This document shows positions 1 through 10,574 of a stretch of DNA of 31,895 bases, one piece after another (the stretch's first letter is position 1; each line of letters opens with the position of its first letter). Source of the stretch: Penium margaritaceum (taxonomy: Eukaryota > Streptophyta > Zygnematophyceae > Desmidiales > Peniaceae); NCBI GenBank assembly GCA_023375785.1, contig SZWC01004905.1:58499-90393 (forward strand). The letters run 5' to 3'. Position numbers and translations under genes: made by a program. The notes under the pieces are model-generated. The model was not told the origin of the DNA and did no database searches. It was given only the letters and a program-made list of their open reading frames with translations.

Positions 1-1000
1 CCTTCCTCCTTGCACTCGCGGCCTTCTTCAATTTGTATGTGTTGCCGCTCGCTCTCCTCTTTGCTTCTATTGTCCATATCCTGGGAAACATTGGCAACAC
101 TATCCTTGTCTTCCTCCCCTCTAGGTTGTCCCATGGCCTTCGTCTCCACTCCCGTGTATCCTTGTCCCCATGCTCTCTTCTCCCACACATTCCCTTGTTT
201 GCCACTCAGGTTGCCAGCCTCGTCGTCATTCATGCGTCATCTTGACCTCAGCCCCTATTTTTTTTTGTTCATGTCACTAATTCAAGACGCATCACATCGT
301 CATCCCCTCATCTTCCTCTCTCTCCATCCCTCCTAGTTCACCTTCTGTATTCTCTTCTCACCTTTCACCTCCACTCTCACTCTGTCCTCTTCACCCACCC
401 TCTGCGTCATGTATCCTATACCTTTTCCCTCATCCCCTTCCTTTTCCACCCCTTCATCCACCAAGTCCCCATCCCTTCTCCATCCTCTTGGCCACCCCAC
501 CTCCCTCCCAACCTCACGTCTCATCACTCTACCTCTCTCCCTAGCTTCTCCTTATCCATACTATATTGCCTTTGCCACCTCCACACCTTTATGACAATCC
601 TCAATCACTTCATCAGATTCCACCTCTCATCCTTTCTCTCCTCTCTCCTCCTCCTCTCTCCTCCTGGTGTCATTCTGTGCCTCTAAGGGGATGCACATCA
701 CCTTCACCGCCTCTCCACCACTCTTCTACTACATGCCATCCCTTCATCATCTTCTCCAATTGCCCTCCTTACCCCTCTGTCCTTGCCTGCCTTGTGTGTT
801 CCTTTTTCTGCTCTCATAGGTATGCGTCATCGGCTGATCACCCTCATTCGGACCTTTCCTCCTGTCAGTTTTGTCTACAGAATTACGGATTCCCACATTT
901 CCATTATGTCTCCAGAGTCATTTCAAGCTGTCATTGCCGACACCTCTGTTTGGGTACATTCTACTGACGACCCCCTCGTGCCCTGACTGTGCTCTATCTC
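1..1000. other. Pyrimidine-rich stretch, no supported gene
   Basis: The plus strand is strongly C/T-rich, so long open frames arise easily and mean little. The only frame with protein-like character runs from the left edge (about position 3) to a TGA at 243-245. It is hydrophobic, with a membrane-segment-like run around LALLFASIVHILGNIG. It could be the tail of an exon of a membrane protein beginning left of the window, but I see no splice site or family motif that proves it. Confidence 0.3.
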
Positions 1001-2129
1001 CCACAACCCCATGTCACTTCCTGGACCTCATTCCCTGACTTTATCCTTACTATGGTTTCATCACCTTTGTTGTTGTGTTTATTTCTTTACGTAAAATTCC
1101 CTGCAACTAGCCCCCTTCCGCATGGGAATTACCTCTCACGTGTCGTCCTGAGGTCAGGCATGACGTGTTTTTGCTATCATGTTGACAGTAGTTCTCTTCT
1201 ACTGGCTAGACGCATCTCTGTGTAGAAGCCAAGTCTAGTCCGGCACATACTCATATCGACTTGGAAGGTCACACACATAATGCGGGACAAGCCTCTGTGT
1301 GGACGTCCGTGGAAGCTGACTTTCTTCTACTTGTAGCTCCACCTTGTGGTGGTTTGTGTTATCATGTTGAAACATGTAAAAACATTTTAGACTCTGTGAG
1401 ACCCGTTAGTGTACAGGAGCAAATACTGTACTACGTGATGTAGTGTGGTTTCTGTTCTTAACAAAGTGCCAGTTTGAACAACAAGGTATGGAGCTACTTG
1501 CATGGGCAGACGAGATAGGGAGGTCCAAGCTTGTGCGGGAGCTGAGGCATGGTGGTGAAACTCACCTTGGAGTGGACGTTGGATGTAGTAGTTCCACGAC
1601 ACCAGGGTGGACGTGGTGAAGACCAAGAAAGCCACACTTGCTTGTGCTGTCATGATAAAATGGTAGAAATGTTGGTCACAGTAGTTACTGTGACGGCCGT
1701 AGGACATCCACGACATTTTCCTTATTGAGGATTTTGGAGATTGATGCATCAGTCACTGGTCAAACACATGGCCCAGAACATCAACATTTAGATGAATCTC
1801 TAGGATTGCATTCATGCCATGTCAAACAACAGCCAGACAAAATTGATAGGAGCCAGTTTCCGGATTCTGGAAATTCATACTTTTTCCTTCTTGACAAATC
1901 CAGACTTCCTGTTCAAACATCGCTTGTCTTCCTTTCTTCTCGGTGTAAAGCCGTTATGGTTCAGAGGGGGTGCACGGTGATCATCGTGTAAATAAGGGTC
2001 TCAGATTGTTTAGGAATATATACCTTGTTACTTATTAAGAGTGATTGTTGTGACATGTGTAAACAAGCATAGGTGAAATGTTATAGAGAAGGAAAGATTA
2101 TGTGTATACTTTTTTTATTGTTTGGGGCA
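1001..2129. other. Intergenic, nothing recognised
   Basis: No frame longer than about 120 codons, no family motif, no terminal repeats seen. The short open frames on both strands have no domain I recognise. Confidence 0.4.
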
Positions 2130-3122
2130 TAGGGAGGGAAGGGGGTGCCAAAAACTGGGATTTTGCAAGGTACATGATGTCCCAAATGGAATGAATATTG
2201 GCACCCGCTCTCCACTGTTTTGAATCGCTCTCACCCGCTCTGAAGTCTCACATCCTGTTGTGAAAATGGAGAGAATCATTGAGGGAGCAGCCCTTGGCCA
2301 TGCACACAACGTCCCTGACATAAGCTCCTCTATCCGCCTTGTAACAAAATCAACCAGCTGGTTACAAAAACCAGGCAATTCTTCATGAAGTCTGAGTTGT
2401 ACAAGTATGAGAAGTTGTTGTCGCAATCCTTAAAAAAAACAGACGTCTCAGCCACCCCGCGACCATGCACGTGCTCAAAGATAGGACATGGACGCCACCA
2501 TACAGCCCTCGAGCGACTCCTATTTGAAATGAATGACCTTCTCCTTGCCATGATCTCTTGCATGGTCATGACAATTCTCACACACTTCAACGTCATCTAG
2601 TAAGAAAATATAATTCTGCACACACAGCCTTCATGGAAAATGCCTCTTGACAGACTCGTGCTGGCGCACATAGGTCAAGACAAATCACAACACACCCCAG
2701 AAACCATCATCCTTAAGATCCCAGCTTTGATTGGACTTCTCTGCCTCTTTTTCTCCAGCAGCCTATGCATTTTGCCCCATTCCCTTGACATGTTTCTTGG
2801 ATTTTAACCTTTTTACTGGTTCCATTACTTATATGACAAGGTTTACAGTTCTAACTCAGACAAGAGACTGGTTGGTGGCACTCAAAAATTTCTAAACCGG
2901 TGTGATGGAAAACAAATGCAAGGGCCTGAACAAGAGCCTGAAAAAAAAAAGGGAAAAAAAAGGGCAAGTGAAGAAAGGCCTCACACCAAGGTCAATGTGC
3001 AGGTCCTCTACAATTCTACCACCTGTCTCACTGTTGCGTTTTTCAGTTCGCCACCTCACCACTCTCATTATTCACAGTTGCCTTTTTACGTCCTTCAACA
3101 AGTGCCAATGGTAAGTAGCTAG
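2130..3122 (+). other. Possible eroded plus-strand coding remnants
   Basis: Several short plus-strand frames read like former protein but change frame: about 2190-2380 (VVKMERIIEGAALGHAH region), 2385-2600 (charged start MKSELYKYEK, then a CTCSKIGHGRHH stretch that could be the relic of a metal-binding or retroelement motif), and 2916-3122. Poly-A-rich runs at 2940-2960 interrupt the last one. I do not recognise a family; a decayed non-LTR or LTR element is one option, chance is another. Confidence 0.15.
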
Positions 3123-4330
3123 ACATCAGAACTTTCTCCTTCAATCCATGCTCCAAACTCACTCAAAATACCTTTTTGTGAAAAACCAATTCTTTTCAAT
3201 TCAAGTATTAGCTATGTTTCCTTTACTTTTTCAAATGGGCCTCTATCTGGCCAAATGAAGTTCATTCACTACCTCTCAAGAGCATTTTTGCCACCAAACT
3301 TGCAACGTGTTACACCCTCCACACCCCACGGGACTCCTGAACATGGAATGATTGGAGAAACTCCTCCTAGACGCCAATGGTACATCCCCTCCCCTTTAAG
3401 TGCTTATGGCCTTTTACACTAAGCTCCATTCCAAGACAATTCAGGACAAAGACACTCCCTCACACAGACGCAAGGTTTAGATAGGAAGCATAGCAAGCTG
3501 GTCCTAACTTATGAGGAATACAGTTCCCAATTTCTCTCCCTTTCTCCCATAAATAATTAAAACATCTTACTTCATGTTAATCATGTTGCTCCCCTCTGTT
3601 CTCTTGTAATTTAATCAAATCCCATGGTTCGGTACATCCTCTATGTTTGGCCTTGTAGCTAACATTCAAGCTACAACATCGATGAGGCTACATAAAAAAA
3701 GTGATGTTGTGGCCTCTCATCGTTCTAGTGGTGCAACAAACACCTTGACTGCTGCTGTGTACTCTACAAGAAAACAACCACTGTTTCCTTACTTGATTGG
3801 CCACTACACCATCTTCACCCATACGCAACGACCTTTTGTAATCCAATGGATATAACTTCAAAACAACCCATTATCCGTCTTTTGCTTTCCAACCAATGTG
3901 CCAGGGGAAATTTTTAAGTTTCCATATTTCTTTCCGCATACCTAGCCTTCTTTCATTAGGGTTCAAGTCACATATACCCAGTTTTTGGAACTATATAGCT
4001 CATATACCATTATTGTGCACAAAGCAACGCATGTGACAATGCCATACAAAACATAACGCATATGACAATGCATATAAAAACCCCACACATAAAATAATGC
4101 ATATGCCAACGTTACACAGAAAATACCTTATGAACCCAGAAACACTAAAAAAATGTCATGTTCCTGCCACATACCATGTAGCACTGATGCATGAGATTAT
4201 TTTGGTCATTCACTATGTCTCAAATGGATGCACCATTGCACTTTTTTCGATGTCAGGTCCAAAACACATGATGTGATCCAGCATGAAGAAAGAGGTGGGC
4301 GGCTGGTTGATCTTGTCATGGAGGCTGGGT
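3123..4330. other. AT-rich intergenic region with a degenerate repeat
   Basis: No supported gene. Between 4026 and about 4124 a degenerate motif occurs three times in direct orientation, at 4026, 4055 and 4096 (AACGCATATGACAATGC-like). It looks like an old minisatellite. Confidence 0.35.
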
Positions 4331-4420
4331 GGATGGTTGCTTTTATAATGCATGGTGGACGGATGGTTGCTTTTCTTCCGAACCACGGGCAGATTTTTGC
4401 TTTTCTTCCAAACAATGGGA
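4331..4420 (+). repeat. 30-bp minisatellite, three units
   Basis: Three consecutive 30-bp units (4331-4360, 4361-4390, 4391-4420) share the core TTGCTTTTCTTCC followed by AAAC-like and GGG-containing sequence. The same 30-bp period and a related core (GGCTTTTTGTTCCAAGCAAG) occur at 17501-17650, so this is a dispersed family rather than a one-off slippage. Confidence 0.75.
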
Positions 4421-4552
4421 AAATGATATTCATATTTTGCGTTTTATGGGTACGCAAGCTATTTCACTCTTTTCATTCATTGTTACTTTCCATAACAAAT
4501 CCTTCAAAATGATATCATGGAAAGTACACCTCCCATGGCGGCGCAGGCCCAG

Positions 4553-4770
4553 TCAATCCCTTTTAGCCGAGTATGAAGTTGAAAAACGGCGGCAGCTCTG
4601 GCCCTCCTTGGCAACCTGCATGGCCACATAATCAAAACTACCTTCAAAGAGATATTCTCCATGGACCATTGCATTAAAAGCATGAGCCAAACCATCATCT
4701 TGACCTTTCCCTAAATATACAGTGGTCAATGATAACAAAGTTTCAACTTCCTCACAGAGAAATGTAAGGA
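4553..4770 (-). pseudogene. Eroded minus-strand coding fragment, unknown family
   Basis: The minus strand has an open frame of about 70 codons with balanced amino-acid composition (…GQDDGLAHAFNAMVHGEYLF… and …DYVAMQVAKEGQ…), more protein-like than the overlapping plus-strand frames. It lies downstream, on the same strand, of the better frame at 4941-5363, from which it is separated by stops and frame changes. No catalytic or binding motif is recognisable. It could be part of the same dead element or of a captured host gene. Confidence 0.25.
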
Positions 4771-4940
4771 GATTTTTCCATCGACAATGCCAAAATGCAC
4801 TACACCATAAAGCTTGAAGATTTTGATGAATTTAACCCTGTCCTCGCATTCACAAGTTTTCCTCATGTATTATCATAAGCAAGTTGTCCAACCACCCTCC
4901 ATTCTCATATCCTCCTATTCATGAACACCTTGACATCTTC

Positions 4941-5363
4941 TCACTTAAAGAGTTTGGGGGCAACTTTGAAGTGGTTATCACCAAAGTCACATGTGCAGCC
5001 TTCGAGGCACACCAAGTCTGCAACCCACACCCCCTGATCATCGTCATGGAAGGCATGTCCTTTGATTTTAACACGAGTGATGGCATCCAGACGTTTACGA
5101 GGGAAAAACATAACAGTAAGAAAATATCTTTCCCTGTTAAGCTCCGCTCGTCTTGTTGTTTTGTCAACCCTTTGACTGGCATTATCACCAACACAATCCT
5201 AGACATCACGATTGTCCATTCCAAGGATCCAACCTTCATGGATGTTGTGCCACACTCCAAGATCCTCAAGTATCTCAAGAACAAGATCACGCTCAACTTC
5301 ATTCGCATCAATTCTATTGCGATTATAACAGCCATTGCAAATGTTACCACATTTTTTTTGTCA
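4941..5363 (-). pseudogene. Eroded minus-strand coding region with one internal TAG
   Basis: Between a TGA at 5361-5363 and a TGA at 4941-4943 the minus strand reads about 139 codons interrupted only by a TAG at 5199-5201. The translation is rich in charged residues with ordinary protein composition. It starts with a cysteine cluster (CGNICNGC), continues with NEVERDLVLEILEDLG and later has FFPRKRLDAITRVKIKG and GVWVADLVCLEG. The same frame upstream (about 5364-5660) still reads like protein but carries more stops. A plus-strand open frame covers the same bases (4884-5381), but its composition is that of an antisense shadow. I do not recognise the family. Confidence 0.3.
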
Positions 5364-6638
5364 CTCGGATACACCCTTTGACTAGCATGTGGACCATTAC
5401 TAAAGTTGAGTGGCTGTGTGGTATGCTTTCTTCACACAAGCTACATCTAGACTCTCTGTTTTACACATCAGACTCTTGTCTGTAACAGAACACCACACAT
5501 GTCTGACACACTACTCTTCCTTTGGCACGAAGACTTGGGATTCATCTTATCCAGTGTTGTACGGTTCATGGAATGTCCATCTTTGATACATAGCATGCAT
5601 AAACAACCACAACCGATCCTTAGATGCAATGCATCTTTGTGCCATCAGCAAAAAAGATACAACTAATAGACTTGCTCATCAAGGCCCTTCCTTCACCTTC
5701 CCTCCTCTTTCAACTGCAAGTGCATGGATGTATGCATCTCATGCGGCTCTATTAATCTCTTGTTATACATATGCTTCTCATACGGTGCGGTGGTCATGAA
5801 TGCCCAGGGTTGACTTATGCAAAGGACAGAGGCAATGAAAAATGATGGCATCCGATCCTCGCACGAGCTCGACTCATCACAGGTGGTCACCTCCATCACG
5901 AACAGATGGCCCATTCCCTTTCTTTTCATGGTCTGACGGCATCAACTATTTCTCAATCTTGCATGTAGAACCTACCTTGACCTCTCACCCAAATAATGAT
6001 GTAGCTTGGGTCCTGCCATGTTGAATGAAATTCATCTCTCTTAATTAAAAGGGTAAATCATATAGACTTCTAAGCTTCTGTCGAGAAAAACAAAAGTGTA
6101 TGAATTACACCAAAAAACCACCCTCCTTCACTTGATTCTGAAAACTAATAAAACTTGTCACCTCTTTCACACCATCGCAAGAAGCATGGGAACACGTGCC
6201 AGCCCCACAAAGTTTGTCATCCTTCCTACCATGTCTCACACCCTTATCTCTCAACAACCCCCACACCTAGCTTCACATGGCCTTGCTCACCTTTTCTGGA
6301 TTTGATTTTGTTCCATCAGCACATTGGTCTCCTGACATGAAAACAATAAAGACGAACACCCCCCTTTGGAATAGCTTGAGAAGTTGGATGCAAAATGAAC
6401 ACAAGTACTACTAAGATACTACCTATATCTCAAATCATTTATTTCTCATACTCTCTCTCTCTCTCACCACCTCGTGATGAAGTACAATCCCTCCTACACC
6501 CCCTACCCTTGTTCCTTACTACTGGTCAATCACCAATGAATATAAGTGTTTTACGCCCATACGTGGCAGACATTATGATAGCCTAGCACCCAAACCATGG
6601 GTTGGATGTCAAATTCTCCCCCATCCATTTCCAAGCAC
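5364..6638. other. Intergenic with scattered stops
   Basis: Minus-strand remnants thin out above about 5660. From there to 6638 I see no supported gene; a short CT run occurs around 6450-6465. Confidence 0.35.
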
Positions 6639-6780
6639 AAGGCACCAAAAGGGTCTACAGCTTTCTCTCCTTAAGTTGACACCAACGGTAACAGATTTTA
6701 TGAGACTCTCCTCTCCCATTCCTCCATCCCCGAGATTCACTATCCGTATCTTACGCACCAAGGCACCAAAAGGGTCTACA
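6639..6780 (+). repeat. 21-bp direct repeat pair
   Basis: The 21-mer AAGGCACCAAAAGGGTCTACA occurs at 6639-6659 and again at 6760-6780, spaced 121 bp, with similar sequence just upstream (GCACAAGG / GCACCAAGG). The second copy overlaps the end of the gag-like frame, where it encodes the RPFWCL segment; the first encodes the same segment in a neighbouring frame. A short internal duplication is the simplest reading. Confidence 0.7.
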
Positions 6781-8084
6781 CTTCTTACGCATGATTGCGC
6801 AAAAGGCTTCCCACGGCATTTGCTGCCACTCGAGGTGAGGCCTCTGCGCACTCCACTCCTTGACCACGTACTCGAAGAGCTTATCTTCAAGCCGAGTCGT
6901 GGCAATGTCACCCCACTGACTGAGTGGAGCCTTGTGGATGTGTAGGACGTGCTCCATGCGGTTCAGCCAGTCATCCAGCTTCACGCCCTTCCAGAAGATC
7001 TCCGCACTCTGGAGGAAGGACGTGTTGATGACCGGCCCCGAGGTCGTCAAGGTAGGCAAGTCATCGCTGCCACCGGTAGTGGCATTTTTAGCTGCAACGT
7101 GTTGCATTTGCTGCTACATCTGCACATGGATCACGCTTTGCAATGCCTTGTCGAGGTCGTTGCATCGGCGGCTTGCCTCATGGGCGGTCAAGCGCTACAC
7201 CTGGCGATCACGGTCAAGGTCTGTGATGCTCTGCCGGACGTGGGCCAGCAGGTTGGCGAACGCGAACTTAAGCTCTGATGTCGTCAGAGCATCGGCGATG
7301 GCCTCCAGGGCCTTGCACTGTCCGTGCACCTTTACCCTCTGTAGGAGGGTATGGTTCACGGACACGTCTCCAAGGAGTCCCACCTTTTGGAAGAGACTGT
7401 TGTCAGCGACAACGCTCAAGTGGGCACTGCCTTGCCCCATTTCGACCACGTCGTAGGAAGGGGGTCCACCCCCATGCCTCTGAGTGGTATCGTACCTCCA
7501 ATGTCGATGGTGATCTTGAGTCGGCCCGTTGCTTGAGCAGCAAAGTCCGCAATCCTGTGGCGGTCAGCGCAAATTGCCTTCACGGCGTCGTCGTTCGGCT
7601 CGTTCTCGTGGGAACTCCCCGTGTGGCTGCTTTCAGCGCCCTTGTTGCTCTCGGCAATCTCGCTGCCATCAGAAGCTTCAGGCGATGCGGCAAGCGCCTT
7701 GCACTTCTCGAGCAATTGGCTTGAGTTCGCTACACGACAATGGCGGTGATTGTAATCCTCGTTGCCTTCGCCATTGTCGACGTCGTGCTCTTTGTCGGGG
7801 TTCCTCTCTGAGAGATCCTCCTCCATCGCGTCATCTGTCATGTGGGGGTCACCCACGTGCGCGTTTACGTTCTTGTCGAGCACTTTTGTGGCCTCTGCAC
7901 GCTTCTTGGTGTCACTGAGGTTTGTGTTGGTTGCTTTTGGCGGTACGGTTGCCTTTATTTTGGCAACCGTGCTCGCAGCAGCGACTCCCAAGACTTGGAG
8001 TCCGCCGAGGGCGCGTGGTGAGACGGTCACCACCTTTCCCTTGTTGGTCTTCAACGGTCCGGTACTTGTCATCTCATCGTCCAT
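6751..8084 (-). pseudogene. Decayed retrotransposon gag-like gene
   Basis: The reading starts with the ATG at 8084 (MDDEMTSTGP…). It has a long low-complexity, acidic N-terminal part (about 8084-7440) with many Asn, Glu and Asp residues, then shifts frame near 7416-7449 and continues to about 7195 (helix-rich, coiled-coil-like). After a stop and another shift it continues from 7107 to 6751. That last part holds a pattern typical of LTR-element gag capsid regions: FLQSAEIFWKGVKLDDWLNR, then WGDIATTRLEDKLFEYVVKEW. No protease, reverse transcriptase or integrase follows on the minus strand, so this is a gag-only remnant, probably of a Ty3-like element. Assignment rests on the pattern, not on a catalytic motif. 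Confidence 0.45.
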
Positions 8085-9355
8085 GTAACTAGCATGTGAA
8101 AGGCGTTGTGGGGATCACCCGACAACCCTGGGGAAGGATCGCCTCCCACAAACTCCTTGCTTGCACGATCGGTGAGGTAATTATACATTCAATTTCTGTT
8201 TTCATAGGCCGCCACGTCGGCACAAGGTCGTGGTTTTTGGAACTAGATTTCCTAAGCCATGACTCACGGCGATTGGCAAGGACTAGTACCTAGGAAAACA
8301 GAAAATGGAAATACAAGGGAATGACAAAGCAAGGACAAAGAATGGCAAGGGAGTTCTAGTAAATCCTAGCAAATCCTTCACTCCCTCTTCTAACTTCTTG
8401 TCCTCCCTTTGTCTTCTTGTCTTCCTTGGCCTCCTCTAGAGTCCTTGCGCACCTTGAACCCCTTGGCGGTGTCTTCCTTGAGCCGGCAGCATTGGAAAAG
8501 CTGCCAACATCCTGAAGGTGTTGTCCTTCCTCCTTTTTCTGGGTATTCTCAGGTTGTGAGAGCTCCTGGCCTTGGGAAAAAATGTTGTCCCAACATTCTT
8601 TGGATGGAGGAAGGAGGGAACCTTGAAGAGAGGGGAAAACTTGGTGGTTTGGGGGTGGGCACTCCCCATCCTGTCCCACAAAAATCCCTCAGATCCCTTG
8701 GAAGTGAGGAGAGACTGGAGGGAAGAGGCTCCACCAAGTAGAGCTCCTTTTCAGCTCTCCAACGCATGTAACGGTACTTCGATCTGTTAGGTGTAGACGC
8801 AGTAGTCCCTTCTGGTGTTTTTCTTATTTCTTGTAGCTACCGGCAACGTTTTCATACATGGCGTAGCCGCCGTTTCCATCGGACCCTTGGTCGCGGGGGT
8901 CGTCTGGCTCTGAGAACCACTGTAACTGGTTGAGTCTCCAGCTCCTGCTCTGAAGTCGTTATCGGAGTTTGCAGAATGGCGTTCTTAGACTACGTCAGGG
9001 GTTTCCCCCCTTTGCAGGATTGAGGGACAATCGTCATCAACGACCCAGAGTAGGGAGATTCGAATTTTTTGAGTCTCCGGAGGCCCATTTCTGTTTCAAC
9101 CTTATCCCTGGTTTTGGGACACAAACCGGGGGTTCTCACCTTGAACTCGTGCATTCGCACGAGTTTTCCAATTTCGAAAATCATAGTTTGTCCTAAACAA
9201 ACTTGAGTTTTGTTTTTTACACGTCGGCACGAAATCATCGCGTGCGTGGCACGATCGGCAATTTCGCGCCGACTTCTCTTGTGCGCTTATCTCATCCTCG
9301 CTCTCACCCTTGCTCCCCCTGTCCCTCGTCCTCGCCTGCTCTTTGTAAGGAGGGC
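8085..9355. other. Non-coding region upstream of the gag remnant
   Basis: No supported gene. It could include the leader or LTR of the gag-bearing element, but I found no matching second LTR. A perfect 9-bp hairpin (AACTCGTGC, loop ATTC, GCACGAGTT) lies at 9144-9165. The 8356-8770 stretch has open frames on both strands from biased composition. Confidence 0.35.
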
Positions 9356-9625
9356 GGGGGGGGGGGGGGCGAGGGCACGAGGCCATGAGGCCTCACACTG
9401 GAGGCCCTTGTGGCCCCTCAGCCGCCGATCAGGCCGAGGTCGCGATCGGCGGCTGGCGGCTGGCCAGCATGTGGCCGGCCGGTAGCTTGGCAGTCCGCCG
9501 GCCGTCCAACTGGCCGGCAGCGAGCTGGCCGGCGGCCAGCGAAGTGCTGGCCGCCAGCCAGCCCTCGCTGACGCGAGGGGTGGTGTACAACCACCCCTCG
9601 CTTTGTTGAGGAGGGATGGCCGAAC
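9356..9625 (+). repeat. G14 tract and GGCCGG-rich low-complexity stretch
   Basis: Fourteen consecutive G residues at 9356-9369 are followed by a very GC-rich stretch (about 9400-9560) built of repeated GGCCGG, CTGGCCGGC and GGCGGC words, much richer than its surroundings. Open frames here come from composition. G-tract length is also prone to sequencing error. Confidence 0.6.
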
Positions 9626-9659
9626 CGGCCCTCTCGTTGCATTCTACCTCGCAGGATTG

Positions 9660-9905
9660 TTACACTCGATGCTGTGGACGCACTTCTGGCCTTTGGCATC
9701 GTGTGACATGGTGAATTGTAACACGAGTATGCAGGAGCCATGCATAGCCGTTGGTTTTGGCTTTCGCACTGGTAACGTGGAATCCTAGAGGCTCACTTCG
9801 AATCCTTTTGAGTCCAAAGCTGTTATTGGCTGCATAGTCCTCCACATACTTTTGTGTAGCATCCATGTTGTCGAACACCATCCTCTCCTTTGGTTCATTC
9901 TGCAT
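9660..9905 (-). pseudogene. FAR1-like DNA-binding domain fragment (3' part)
   Basis: The minus strand encodes a segment beginning NEPKERMVFDNMDATQKYVE and continuing DYAANNSFGLKRIRSEPLG. This fits the start of FAR1/MULE-type DNA-binding domains: a hydrophobic-Phe-Asp motif, a helix ending in Tyr-Ala, then a basic strand. The copia element is inserted immediately upstream in the sense of this frame, and the frame stays open across the target site into 16027-16103. The expected Cys/His residues of the domain are not visible further on, so the fragment is partial or decayed. It may be a MULE transposase relic or a FAR1-family gene. Confidence 0.4.
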
Positions 9906-9910
9906 CTCCT
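9906..9910 (+). repeat. Target-site duplication, left copy (CTCCT)
   Basis: CTCCT lies directly before the TGTTG start of the left LTR and is repeated directly after the AACA end of the right LTR (16027-16031). Five bp is the usual length for Ty1/copia integration. Confidence 0.85.
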
Positions 9911-10557
9911 TGTTGAATTGTTTGCCCCTTGTGTTGTAGGTTGGATCCGGAATGCTCCGTCCCTCGTGGAGGTATGACCCCTAGATCTATTGTAGTGTGA
10001 CTCAACTATGCTCTGTCTCTTGTGAGATATGACCTGTGCGTACACCATGTGGGTGAGTGGTTTCCTTGACCATTTTGTTGATTTGGCCAAGTGAGAGGTA
10101 ATGAGTTCGATCCTGGCCCCATGCACATCGTGCTTGATGTGGAAGCTTCCAAGAAAGAAAGTCCGTAGCTTCTTGGACGCTACATGACTGGTCTGTCACC
10201 TTGACAGTAGGATGCTTATGTGTCAAGCCTACAGTGCAAGTCTATTGGTGATGTGGCTGGTTCAGGCCACTTCCCAAGAGTGTGCTTTTGAGTTCTAGGA
10301 TTGGACAAACAGCTATAAAAGGAATTGTCTTGCATGCTGATCAGTTAACCCTTTCTTGATGCTCTCTTGCGTATTGACGAATTGAGCTCTTCTTGAGATG
10401 TAATGCTAAGGCGATAGTACTCTTGAAGGTGAAGGGTATGCCTGGTTAAGTTTGGGGTGCATGACACATTTCCACAAAGGAAGAAAGCCTAAAAACCTTT
10501 ATGAGCTTTTCGGTTTTGCGGCTTCTCTACCACAGGTGGTTAGCTTAGTAGCTAATA
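9911..10557 (+). repeat. Left LTR of the copia element
   Basis: It starts TGTTGAATTG and aligns to 15374-16026; its end (CTAATA) corresponds to CTAACA of the right LTR. A TATA box, CTATAAAAGG, is at 10315-10324 and is the likely Pol II promoter of the element. A tRNA-like segment with A- and B-box matches lies at about 10049-10113. Confidence 0.9.
10049..10113 (+). promoter_or_regulatory. tRNA-like Pol III A/B-box pair inside the left LTR
   Basis: TGGGTGAGTGG (about 10050) resembles a tRNA A box, and GTTCGATCC at 10105-10113 fits the B-box consensus GWTCRANNC exactly. The spacing of about 55 bp and the AAGTGAGAGGTAATGA between them resemble a tRNA or tRNA-derived SINE head. It is not a foldable full tRNA: the T stem pairs badly. 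The right LTR keeps both boxes. Function is inference. Confidence 0.45.
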
Positions 10558-10559
10558 AA

Positions 10560-10574
10560 GGGTTATGGGCCCAC
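10560..10574 (+). promoter_or_regulatory. Primer-binding site matching the anticodon arm of initiator tRNA-Met
   Basis: Two bases after the left LTR lies GGGTTATGGGCCCAC, the reverse complement of the anticodon stem-loop of plant initiator tRNA-Met (loop containing CAU). The usual plant copia site, complementary to the tRNA 3' end (TGGTATCAGAG), is absent here. Priming by an internally cut initiator tRNA is known for Drosophila copia and yeast Ty5. The match is 15 consecutive bases at the expected place. Confidence 0.75.

Noticed and set aside
10..967. Serine/proline/leucine-rich open frames at the left edge
   Set aside because: They result from a C/T-rich strand; codons such as TCT, CTC and CCC dominate all frames.
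4884..5381. 165-codon plus-strand open frame as a gene
   Set aside because: The minus strand over the same bases has a more protein-like composition with only one stop; the plus-strand frame looks like its antisense shadow.
9660..9741. 9418-9741 and 9385-9609 open frames in the GC-rich stretch as genes
   Set aside because: They are open on both strands because of GGCCGG-type composition and carry no motif.
10049..10130. A functional tRNA gene in the LTR
   Set aside because: A and B boxes are present, but the T stem and acceptor stem do not pair and the segment is duplicated in both LTRs.
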